Source: Saccharicrinis sp. (GTDB lineage Bacteria > Bacteroidota > Bacteroidia > Bacteroidales > Marinilabiliaceae). From it: DNA of 37,250 nt. The notes under the pieces are model-generated. The model made no database searches, was not told the DNA's origin, and was given only the letters and a program-made list of their open reading frames with translations. The stretch is taken from the NCBI GenBank assembly GCA_024635555.1, contig JAGXIO010000245.1:1-37250 (forward strand). The letters are read 5' to 3'. Positions 17,919 through 25,739 of the stretch are shown here, piece by piece (within the stretch, counting starts at the first letter, position 1; each line of letters starts with the position of its first letter). The translations under genes and the position numbers were made by a program.

Positions 17919-19262
17919 ATGATGCAAAAAAATAAATATATCGTATTGTTTCTTTCTATCGTGCTATTTACGCAGTGCGAAGTAGAATACAAAGATTTTA
18001 AGCCCTCCAATGGTGAGGCAGACTTTACCACCTATGTGGCTTTAGGCGATTCGTACACTGCAGGATACACGGATGGTGCTTTGGGTCGCAGAGGTCAAGA
18101 GAGTAGTTTTCCGAATATTATAGCTGGGCAGTTGGCTACGGTTGGCAATAATGGTTTTACACAACCTTTGGTAAAGTCGAGCGGTAGTGTAGGGAGCGCA
18201 GGATTAGGTTACTTAGATTTGGAAATTGCTGGGCAAAGCCTGTTGCCGGTTCCCGGTGCTGGTGATATGGCAATTTTTGCCGAAAGGGTTTATGATGCTT
18301 CAGCTCCCGTACATAACTTGGGAGTTCCCGGTGCTACAGCTGCAAGTTTGTTAGCTCCTGCAGCAGGTGGAAATCCATTTTTTAGTCGGTTTTCAAGTAA
18401 CCAAACTACAAGTGTGGTAATAGATGCGTTGGTTCAAGATCCAACCTTTGTTTCGTTATGGATTGGAATAAATGATGTTTTGGGTTTTGCGCTTGGAGGT
18501 GGAGAGAATGGTGCACCTACTTCGCCACTCCAATTTGCAAATTCAATGGGTACAATAGTTTCTCAATTATTCACCGACACAGGAACCAAAGGCGTAATTG
18601 CTACCATACCCGATATTAAGGACTTACCTTATTTTGATGCCATATCCTATGATGCTCTAGAAATTGATCAGACTACGGCCGACTTGTTAAATGCTGCATA
18701 TACGCAGTATAATGCTGTGTCTGTTGCAATGGGTTTGCCCAAAATAGAATTTGTTGCAGGCAAAAACGCATTTGTTATTGCTGATAAAGATTATGCACAT
18801 TTAGGAAAGATTAGACAAATTAAGAAAGACGAAAAAATACTTCTTCCAGCCTTAGGGTACATTAGAAATACAGAAACTGGTTGGGGTTCTAAAACTCCAA
18901 TACCTGTTGAATATGTGTTGGATGCAGAAGAAGTAGACAAAATTAATTCAGCAACAGAGGCTTATTACGAAACTATAAAAAGCATCGCTAACCAATATGG
19001 TTTAGCCTTTGTAGATTTGAATTCTGTGATGAAAGAAATAAGTGAGAAGACAGTCAGTGAAGATAAAGGTGTTGCAATGGATGGCAATAAGTATTCATCT
19101 ACTTTTGTTTCGGGAGGCTTATTTTCTCTGGATGGTGTGCATTTCACAGCACGTGGCTCGGCCATTATCGCCAATGAGTTTATCAAAGCCATAAACAAGC
19201 AATACAATGCCAATATTCCTCAAGCACCTATAAATAGTTATGGAACGGTGACATATCCGTAG
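17919..19262 (+). CDS. SGNH/GDSL-family hydrolase lipoprotein
   Basis: The protein has 447 residues. The N-terminal hydrophobic segment ends at LFTQC, so Cys20 is a likely lipidation site. SGNH blocks are visible: block I ALGDSYTAG with nucleophile Ser45, block III GIND (183-186) and block V DGVHF with Asp405/His408, completing the triad. Block II is probably the NLGVPGATA segment near 133-141. The family hydrolyses carboxyl esters; lipids or acylated glycans are plausible substrates at the cell envelope. It pairs with the FadL-type channel upstream. Two adjacent ATG codons (17919, 17922) are equally possible starts. A terminator follows. Confidence 0.88.
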   Translation: MMQKNKYIVLFLSIVLFTQCEVEYKDFKPSNGEADFTTYVALGDSYTAGYTDGALGRRGQESSFPNIIAGQLATVGNNGFTQPLVKSSGSVGSAGLGYLDLEIAGQSLLPVPGAGDMAIFAERVYDASAPVHNLGVPGATAASLLAPAAGGNPFFSRFSSNQTTSVVIDALVQDPTFVSLWIGINDVLGFALGGGENGAPTSPLQFANSMGTIVSQLFTDTGTKGVIATIPDIKDLPYFDAISYDALEIDQTTADLLNAAYTQYNAVSVAMGLPKIEFVAGKNAFVIADKDYAHLGKIRQIKKDEKILLPALGYIRNTETGWGSKTPIPVEYVLDAEEVDKINSATEAYYETIKSIANQYGLAFVDLNSVMKEISEKTVSEDKGVAMDGNKYSSTFVSGGLFSLDGVHFTARGSAIIANEFIKAINKQYNANIPQAPINSYGTVTYP

Positions 19263-19285
19263 ATGATAGAGGAAGTAAGATTTTA

Positions 19286-19316
19286 AAAAAAAGCCCGGAA
19301 TTGCCGGGCTTTTTTT
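19286..19316 (+). terminator. Rho-independent terminator after the FadL-SGNH operon
   Basis: The stem gcccgg / ccgggc (19293-19298, 19304-19309) is extended by A-T pairs, with a 5-base loop and seven T residues. It lies 24 bases after the SGNH stop. Confidence 0.93.
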
Positions 19317-19393
19317 GATTATGGATGAGTAGTTAAAAATATTTACATCACTATTAAAGCAAGATATAGGATATGAAACTCAAAACTTATGTT

Positions 19394-19555
19394 TCGGTTA
19401 AAACCGATTGACGCTACGCAATGTTTCACGGCATAAATGCCGTGCCTAATTATTAAAAGGTTTTTTTTAATAACCTTAACTAGATCCGGGATTCCTGCCC
19501 TCCGTCAGGCGGGTATCCCGGGGTACTACATCGTATTCACATCGGGCTTTAGCCC
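19394..19555. repeat. Cluster of four stem-loops (REP-like)
   Basis: In the 311-base gap between the SGNH gene and the TPM gene lie four hairpins. They are tcggttaaaaccga (19394-19407), cacggcataaatgccgtg (19427-19444), a 13-pair imperfect stem with ccgggat / atcccgg ends (19486-19521), and gggctttagccc (19544-19555). There is no coding frame. The fourth could also act as a weak terminator for the minus-strand TPM operon. Confidence 0.8.
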
Positions 19556-19573
19556 AACTCATAAATTGTAATT

Positions 19574-20401
19574 TTACCAACTCCCGCCAGCGCCACCGCC
19601 ACCAAAGCTGCCACCACCAAAGCCACTAAAACCACCGCCACCTCCGCCACCAAAGCTTCCTCCACCGGAGTTGAAGTTGCCCCAGCTACCAGAATGTCGA
19701 CCTGAAGAACCGAGCATAGACATCAGCATCCAAAAAGGAAGGCTTCGTCCTATAGAAGAGTTATTCGTGTTTTTGGCTTTACGCGCCATGGTGAAAATTA
19801 TAATAAAAATTATAATGAACACAATAAATACTGATCCGCCAGTTTTACCAGAATTCTTTTGAACATACTCATCAGCAGTATATTCGCCACGAGTTAATTC
19901 CATAATTACTTTAACACCAGCATTCACGCCGCCATAGTAATCATTATTTTTAAATTGTGGAATCATCTCATTCTCCACAATGCGTTTAGCAATTGCATCC
20001 GGCACTGCACCTTCAACCCCATATCCGGTTGCAATGAAGGCATGACCTTTGGAATCTGTTGTTTTGGGCTTAACCAGTATGAGAATTCCATTGTTTTTAC
20101 CCTTTTGACCCACGCCCCATTTTTCTGCCAGCCGGAAGGTGTAATCTCCGGCATCGTAGCCTTCTAAATCAGGTATAGTAACCACTGCCACCTGTGTGCT
20201 GGTTTCATTATTGAATTGAACCAGAGACCGCTCCATTTCCTCTGCCTGCCCTTGATCAAAAATACCAGCAAAGTCATTCACTATTCGTGGTGGTGTGGGA
20301 CGCTCAGGTAAGTTATCTGCCTTAGATGAAAAAGTAATCAATAATGCGACGGCTACTAATCCAATTTTATGACTAGATGATTTTATTTTTTGCAAATTCA
20401 T
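19574..20401 (-). CDS. TPM-domain membrane protein with Gly-rich tail (YgcG-like)
   Basis: The start is at 20401 (MNLQKIKSSSHKIG), giving 275 residues; the frame continues upstream into the neighbouring gene without family features. The order is a signal peptide (to about ADN), then a TPM domain of about 150 residues opening with RIVNDFAGIFDQ and containing VVTIPDLEGYDAGDYTFRLAEKWGVG and NGILILV. A transmembrane helix (VFIVFIIIFIIIF) follows, then a Gly/Ser/Phe-rich tail ending GGAGGSW. TPM domains occur in photosystem-repair phosphatases and in bacterial envelope proteins of unclear activity. Here it follows lemA and a second TPM gene, a common Bacteroidota arrangement thought to serve envelope maintenance. 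Confidence 0.88.
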   Translation of the reverse strand: MNLQKIKSSSHKIGLVAVALLITFSSKADNLPERPTPPRIVNDFAGIFDQGQAEEMERSLVQFNNETSTQVAVVTIPDLEGYDAGDYTFRLAEKWGVGQKGKNNGILILVKPKTTDSKGHAFIATGYGVEGAVPDAIAKRIVENEMIPQFKNNDYYGGVNAGVKVIMELTRGEYTADEYVQKNSGKTGGSVFIVFIIIFIIIFTMARKAKNTNNSSIGRSLPFWMLMSMLGSSGRHSGSWGNFNSGGGSFGGGGGGGFSGFGGGSFGGGGAGGSW

Positions 20402-20450
20402 AAATTCAATTTTTGATGATTCATTTATAAAACGCTCTTTATAAAACGCT

Positions 20451-20882
20451 CTACTTTCCAAAAGAGATTTCATTTGACAATTCATTCACATCATCAGATT
20501 GATAAGGAAAATGCGATTTCAACTGCTCACCAGCCATTAAAACGCCTGTTTCAATAGCACCTACGGGATTATCATTTTTAAACAGCTTGGTCATCTCCTC
20601 TTTTATATCATCCCAAAAACCCTCAGGAACTTTACTGTTAATTCCGGCATCGCCTAAAACTGCAAAAACCCGATCCTTCATGGCTAAATAAAAGAGAACA
20701 CCATTTCGTAGTTCTGTTTTATGCATTTCAAGTTTTTCAAAGAGAAAGGCGGCTCTGTCCATCAACTCTTCAGAGCAACTGTTTTCTATATGAATCCGAA
20801 TCTCACCAGAGGTGTTCTTTTCAGCTTTCTTAATAGCCTCTTCTAAACGCTGGCGATCGTTTTTATTGATGATATCTGACAT
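20451..20882 (-). CDS. Soluble TPM-domain protein
   Basis: The start is at 20882 (MSDIINKNDRQRLEEAIKKAEKNTSG), 10 bases after the lemA stop; the longer open frame would overlap lemA without family resemblance. The 143 residues contain a short TPM domain: SGEIRIHIENSC, then FLHK-like helices, RNGVLFYLAMKDRVFAVLGDAGINSKVPEGFWD, and a GVLMAGEQLKSHFP end. There is no signal peptide or membrane segment. It sits between lemA and the membrane TPM gene, so the three probably act together at the envelope, with this one on the cytoplasmic side or peripherally attached. The biochemical role is unknown. Confidence 0.85.
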   Translation of the reverse strand: MSDIINKNDRQRLEEAIKKAEKNTSGEIRIHIENSCSEELMDRAAFLFEKLEMHKTELRNGVLFYLAMKDRVFAVLGDAGINSKVPEGFWDDIKEEMTKLFKNDNPVGAIETGVLMAGEQLKSHFPYQSDDVNELSNEISFGK

Positions 20883-20892
20883 AAATTTTTTT

Positions 20893-21471
20893 TTAAAATT
20901 CAACTTTGGGTGCTGTTGATGCTCCAGCAGCCGCTTCGAAATACGGTTTCTTTTCAAATGAGAACATACCTGCAATGAGGTTTTTCGGAAATTTGGCAAT
21001 ATAGGTGTTGTAATCGCGGGTTGTTTCATTAAACTTCATACGCTCCACTGTAATGCGGTTTTCCGTTCCTTCCAATTGAGATTGAAGTTCCAGGAAATTC
21101 TGATTGGCCTTTAAATCTGGATATCGCTCCACAACCACCATCAGACGTGAGAGCGCAGAAGAGAGTCCTTCTTGTGCTTGTTGAAACTGCTTCATGGAAG
21201 CCTCCGTCATATTTTCGGCATTTACATTTATCGAGGTTGCTTTGCTGCGTGCTTCAATAACGCCTTCTAAAGTTTCTTTTTCGTGAGCAGCATACCCTTT
21301 AACGGTATTAACCAGGTTAGGAATAAGATCGGCACGACGCTGATAAACGTTTTCGACCTGTGCCCATTGCGCATCTACAGCTTCGCGTTTCTCAACCATA
21401 GTATTATAGCCGCAACTGCTAAAAAAAGGAATAGCTACAAGAGCTACTAAAATAAATTTTATTGTCTTCAT
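20893..21471 (-). CDS. LemA-family lipoprotein
   Basis: The protein has 192 residues, typical for LemA. The N-terminal segment ends with FFSSC, making Cys20 a likely lipid-anchored residue. The signature follows: EKREAVDAQWAQVENVYQRRADLIPNLVNTVKGYAAHE, a helical core with ENRITVERMKFNETTRDYN, and a short Ala/Ser-rich tail. LemA proteins are helical envelope proteins found next to TPM-domain genes, and their molecular function is not settled. It is the first gene of the lemA-TPM-TPM operon; a tacaaattttag string near 21508 is a weak minus-strand promoter candidate. Confidence 0.93.
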   Translation of the reverse strand: MKTIKFILVALVAIPFFSSCGYNTMVEKREAVDAQWAQVENVYQRRADLIPNLVNTVKGYAAHEKETLEGVIEARSKATSINVNAENMTEASMKQFQQAQEGLSSALSRLMVVVERYPDLKANQNFLELQSQLEGTENRITVERMKFNETTRDYNTYIAKFPKNLIAGMFSFEKKPYFEAAAGASTAPKVEF

Positions 21472-21628
21472 AGTAAAATCGTTGTTAAATTAATAGGGGT
21501 AAAAGTACAAATTTTAGTGGAGAGCTCATGTTTTATGAGATATTAAATTTCAAGCAGGAGGTATTGAACAAAGTGAATTGGAGTAAAGGGTATATCCGCA
21601 AAGCCAAAACCCAATACTCTTTATTCAT

Positions 21629-22441
21629 ATCACCACCGCTTGAATAAGTATGTCCGGCGCTGAGCTCAGATACTAGGCTGGCTTGTAGATTATTGATATC
21701 GGAACGGATGCGTGCATCTTCAACCAGTCGGCTATAGCGAATGCGCAACTCATCCCAATCGACACCTTGCATATTAGGGTCGTAAAAGAAATAGCGATGG
21801 CGACGCCAAGTATCCGTAAAAATCTGTTTCCACTCCACCTTGGGTACCCAATTCATAGTCATGTCTGAGGTGGGGATAGGCTCTTCAATTTTTTGCGATG
21901 CTTCGGGTTTTATAATCCCATACTTATTTTTCACCTCTACCAATAAAGCTTTTCCATCAGCAGTGAGGCTGACCTTGCTTACGTTATCGATAATTTTTTC
22001 TCTTCGCGTTCTTTTAGATCGAAGAAGTACAAAGTGTTTTCCTTGTCGTCGGAATCGGTATTGGGTCTGCGTAAATACACTGCTTTATCGTCAAAGGCTG
22101 CAATACCCATCATATTATCGGCTGAGGGAGGGAGAATTTCCAAACGAGCTTCGGTGTTGGCAAAATCTATTTCTACCTTAATGTTCTTATCCTTTTTTAA
22201 GGCGATGGCAGCTATTTGTGTTGAGTTGGGATAGATCCACGTGCTAGGAATAGGCTGCGTCCATGTTTCGATTGGTCAGGTAAAACAGGTACTTACCATC
22301 ATTGCTGAATACGGGATCCGAATCTTCGTAAAAACCGTGAGTAATCTGATGCTGTTGCGTGTTCTCGATATTGAACACCATGATGGCACCATTGGCATTT
22401 TCTTTTCCCAGACTAAACCTAGAATATCCTATGTGTACCAC
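21629..22441 (-). pseudogene. Relic of a tricorn-type S41 protease gene
   Basis: Three minus-strand frames read as consecutive parts of one protein. The first (22441 down to 22244) is a propeller blade with DSDPVFSNDGKYLFYLTNR. The second (about 22255 to 21995) contains STWIYPNSTQIAAIALKKD and RLEILPPSADNMMGIAAFDD. The third (about 21997 to 21629) contains WRRHRYFFYDPNMQGVDWDELR and ELSAGHTYSSGGD, the start of the tricorn core domain. One frame change sits near 22245-22256 and another at a six-base T run (21994-21999 on the plus strand). The N-terminal propeller and the whole catalytic S41/PDZ region are missing. About 30 unrelated codons follow to a stop at 21533. The family assignment is from motif resemblance. 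Confidence 0.8.
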
Positions 22442-22526
22442 TATTCAATTGAAAATCTTAGATTTGTTTATTAGGCTTTTCTTCGTATTTTCATATACTC
22501 TTATAATTTATGTTTTTTGCCACATA

Positions 22527-22609
22527 GCCTGCCCCGAACTTGATTCGGGGGAACTCGCCATTACAATCATTCTCCCTTTGTGTGAGGAGACTCTCATGGC
22601 TCGTTTCAT
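22527..22609 (-). repeat. Dispersed ~80-bp repeat, copy A
   Basis: Read on the minus strand, this segment aligns with 30557-30637. Shared stretches are acgagccatg, cacac, tggcgagtt, cccgaatc and agttcggg, and both end in caggct or caagct. Each copy ends in a small hairpin (cccgaa / ttcggg). It lies 86 bases before the PUL regulator gene. Confidence 0.8.
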
Positions 22610-22694
22610 ATTGCAATTATATATATGGTATAGTTTGTTTTTAAGAAGGATACAATGCTTTCCTTTGGTTTAAATTTTTTAGTATACTTATTTT

Positions 22695-25478
22695 ATGAAA
22701 GGTAATACTTACATAGTCTTATATTGGTTATCCTTGATATTGGTTAGCAATAACTTATTGGCTCAGGAACTCCCACCTATACAAGTATTTACTCCCGAAG
22801 ATTACGATGCCGACAACCAGAATTGGATGGTTTCTCAAAGTAGCAAGAATTATATTTATGTGGCCAACAACAAAGGGCTGCTGGAGTTTAATGGTTCGCA
22901 ATGGCTTTTATATCCATCGCCTAACAATACAATTTTACGGGCGGTAAATACGGTGGACGACAAAATATATACCGCCTGTTATATGGAGTTTGGTTACTGG
23001 TTAAAAAATTCGGTAGGCAAACTTGAATACCATTCCCTGCTGCCAAAACTCCCGGAAAGTATCGATGAGAATGAACAGTTCTGGAATATAATCACTTATC
23101 ACGAATGGGTTATATTTCAATCAACCCACAAATTGTATTTTTATGATACTTTAAATGAAAAGTTTAAGGTGATCAAATCCGAAAAGGTTATTTTTAAAAT
23201 ATTTATGGTGCAAGAGGACATATTGTATCAAGTGCTGGGAGAAGGGATTTACAGGATAGAGAATGGAAAACCGAAGCTAATAATAGCAGATGCATTGATA
23301 AAAGACAAAAGAGTAACCAACATATTTGAACAAAATGATGGGTTTGTTCTCCTAACTCGTGAATCGGGTTTTTATAAACAACAAAGCAATAAAATTAGTA
23401 AATGGAACATACCCACTAAAGGCTTAATAGAAAAAGTGAACGTTTTTTGCGGGTTACAACTAAGCGACGGTAATTTTATCATTGCAACAATATCCGATGG
23501 CATTATAAATTTAAATCCCGACGGCACACTAAACTACCATATTAATCAACGTAACGGATTAAGCAACAACACGGCGCTGGCTTTGTTTGAAGATAACGAC
23601 CGTAATTTATGGGTGGGGCTCGACAATGGTATCAACTGCATAAATATATCATCGCCCATACAATTTTTTAACGATTATGATGGTGTTTTAGGGACTGTAT
23701 ATGTATCAATGGTATTTAATGACTACCTGTATTTAGGGACTAACCAGGGATTGTTTTATCGGAAAGTAGGCAGTAAGGATGCCTTTACATTTATGGACGG
23801 AACTGGAGGGCAGGTTTGGAATTTGTTCAACTATAATGATGAGGATCTATTATGTGGCCACCATTTGGGAACTTATATTATTAAAGGAAACAAAGCCCGG
23901 GTCATTGACGATACGCCCGGCACATGGATATTTAAAGTAATACCAGGGCGCAACAATTTGCTGCTCAGGGGCAGTTACGATGGCCTGTCGATAATGGAAA
24001 AAACGGATGGGGCGTGGAAAGTGAAAAATATGATTGAAGGGTTCAACAGTTCTTCGCGGTTTGTTGAATATGACCATGAGAACCGGGTGTGGGTGAACCA
24101 TGAATATAAAGGTGTATATAAAATTCATTTGAACGACAGCCTGACAAGAGTTACCGAGGTGCAATTGGAACCCTCTTTGGCCATAGGTAAAAATTCTAGC
24201 TTGGTAAAATACAGGGGAGACATACTGTATGCATACGAAAAAGGCATCTACAAATTGGTCTCAAGTGGTAATTCTTTTGCGTACGATAGCACGTTGAGTT
24301 CCATTGTGTGCAATAAAGAATTTGTTACAGGAAAATTGGTGGTTGACAACAAGGAACGGCTTTGGGCATTTGGGAAAGATAACATCACTTACGTAACCAA
24401 TGACAATTTGAGTAACAAACCTAAAATAAATATCATACCCATTCGGGCGAGTATAAAAAAGGGAGCCATAGGTTTTGAAAATATCAGATCAATTGACGAT
24501 GAGGTATATTTATTGGGAACTACAAACGGTTATATAACCATTGATCTGTCTGGAACCAATCGAAATCGAGATTATTACGTTTATATGAATGCGGTTGGTT
24601 TAAAAGATATTAACGACAATTGGATTGATTATAGCCTGCACGAACCCGGCGAATTTAGGCATAGGCCGGGCATTATTACATTTAATTTTTCCGTTCCGGA
24701 CTTCGACCATTCCATAGAGATCAGGTATCAGCACAAACTAAAAGGAAATCTGGACAAGTGGAGTAATTGGATGAGCGAGGCCAAAGTGAGTTTCGAGAAT
24801 CTGACTTTTGGCGACTATACTTTTTATGTAAGGGCCAAGGTAGGAAATAAAATATCCAATAATATCGCTTCGTACAGCTTTACCGTAAATAGGTCATGGC
24901 ATCTATCAAATCTCGCTTTTGTGGCCTATTTTGTAATTCTATTGACTCTTGCTTTGGTTATAAACAGGGTTTATAAACGTTACTACCATAAAAAATTCCG
25001 GCACAAGCAGTTAGAGAGCGAAAGATTGATAATGCAAATTAAAAACGAACAGCTTAATCAGGATATTGAAAATAAAAACCGGGAACTGGCTCTCTCTAAG
25101 ATGAGCATCATCAAAAAGAATGAAGTTTTGAACTGCATTAAAAGCGAGCTCAAAAGTAAAGAAAATGCGATAAAAACAAGTTCAGTGGTTTCTTTGATCG
25201 ATAAAAATTTGAATAACACCAAAGATTGGGAACTGTTCGTGGAGGCCTTTAACAATGCCGACAAAGGGTTTTTGGATAAGATGAAGACATTGCACCCCGA
25301 CCTTACGCCGAGCGATTTGCGGTTTTGCGTTTATCTGCGGATGAACCTTACCTCAAAGGAGATTGCCCCCCTGCTCAATATCTCCGTAAAAAGTGTGGAT
25401 ACCAAACGGTATAGGCTCCGGAAGCGCATGAATTTGCCCCATGAAGAAGGTTTGGTGAACTACATACTCAATGTATAA
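22695..25478 (+). CDS. Membrane-spanning propeller/Y_Y_Y/LuxR-type HTH regulator
   Basis: The protein has 927 residues. A signal peptide (to LLAQ24) is followed by a long sensor of propeller-type repeats (e.g. GLLEFNGSQWLLY, NLWVGLDNGINCI). A Y_Y_Y domain (about 655-730, YQHKLKGNLDKWSNW...) precedes one transmembrane helix (about 738-758). A charged coiled coil (about 765-830) leads to a C-terminal LuxR-like helix-turn-helix (about 866-927, LTPSDLRFCVYLRMNLTSKEIAPLLNIS shape). There is no histidine kinase or receiver domain, so this is a one-component membrane-bound regulator, not a classical hybrid two-component system. By position it should sense a periplasmic glycan fragment and control the downstream susC/susD operon. 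The architecture is established in Bacteroidota; the target is inferred. Confidence 0.88.
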   Translation: MKGNTYIVLYWLSLILVSNNLLAQELPPIQVFTPEDYDADNQNWMVSQSSKNYIYVANNKGLLEFNGSQWLLYPSPNNTILRAVNTVDDKIYTACYMEFGYWLKNSVGKLEYHSLLPKLPESIDENEQFWNIITYHEWVIFQSTHKLYFYDTLNEKFKVIKSEKVIFKIFMVQEDILYQVLGEGIYRIENGKPKLIIADALIKDKRVTNIFEQNDGFVLLTRESGFYKQQSNKISKWNIPTKGLIEKVNVFCGLQLSDGNFIIATISDGIINLNPDGTLNYHINQRNGLSNNTALALFEDNDRNLWVGLDNGINCINISSPIQFFNDYDGVLGTVYVSMVFNDYLYLGTNQGLFYRKVGSKDAFTFMDGTGGQVWNLFNYNDEDLLCGHHLGTYIIKGNKARVIDDTPGTWIFKVIPGRNNLLLRGSYDGLSIMEKTDGAWKVKNMIEGFNSSSRFVEYDHENRVWVNHEYKGVYKIHLNDSLTRVTEVQLEPSLAIGKNSSLVKYRGDILYAYEKGIYKLVSSGNSFAYDSTLSSIVCNKEFVTGKLVVDNKERLWAFGKDNITYVTNDNLSNKPKINIIPIRASIKKGAIGFENIRSIDDEVYLLGTTNGYITIDLSGTNRNRDYYVYMNAVGLKDINDNWIDYSLHEPGEFRHRPGIITFNFSVPDFDHSIEIRYQHKLKGNLDKWSNWMSEAKVSFENLTFGDYTFYVRAKVGNKISNNIASYSFTVNRSWHLSNLAFVAYFVILLTLALVINRVYKRYYHKKFRHKQLESERLIMQIKNEQLNQDIENKNRELALSKMSIIKKNEVLNCIKSELKSKENAIKTSSVVSLIDKNLNNTKDWELFVEAFNNADKGFLDKMKTLHPDLTPSDLRFCVYLRMNLTSKEIAPLLNISVKSVDTKRYRLRKRMNLPHEEGLVNYILNV

Positions 25479-25604
25479 TCACTACACACCCAAAAATCAT
25501 CACAACATTAACACTACAATACATTATTTTCTTAAAAATACGCTCCATAATTAAAACGCTCTAAAAGCCCTGTTTTACAATGAATATAGCAACTTTGTGC
25601 TGTG

Positions 25605-25625
25605 TTTGATACGTACTACATCAAA
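25605..25625. promoter_or_regulatory. Inverted repeat TTTGAT-N9-ATCAAA, possible operator
   Basis: A 6-bp perfect inverted repeat with 9-base spacing, 35 bases before the predicted susC -33 box and 127 bases after the regulator stop. The spacing suits a dimeric HTH activator such as the upstream LuxR-type protein; binding is inferred. Confidence 0.35.
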
Positions 25626-25659
25626 ATATCACATTGTACACTTTTTGTGGTGGTAAAAA

Positions 25660-25692
25660 ATTGACTTCCTTTTTGTTTAATGCGTACATTTG
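25660..25692 (+). promoter_or_regulatory. Predicted Bacteroidota promoter of susC
   Basis: The -7 box tacatttg (25685-25692) matches TAnnTTTG exactly. attg at 25660-25663 lies 21 bases upstream, one mismatch from the TTTG -33 box. Transcription would start near 25700, leaving a leader of about 40 bases before the ATG at 25740. Confidence 0.6.
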
Positions 25693-25739
25693 TTAACATC
25701 ATTTAACGATTAAATAAGTTTCATTTAATTCAAACACTT

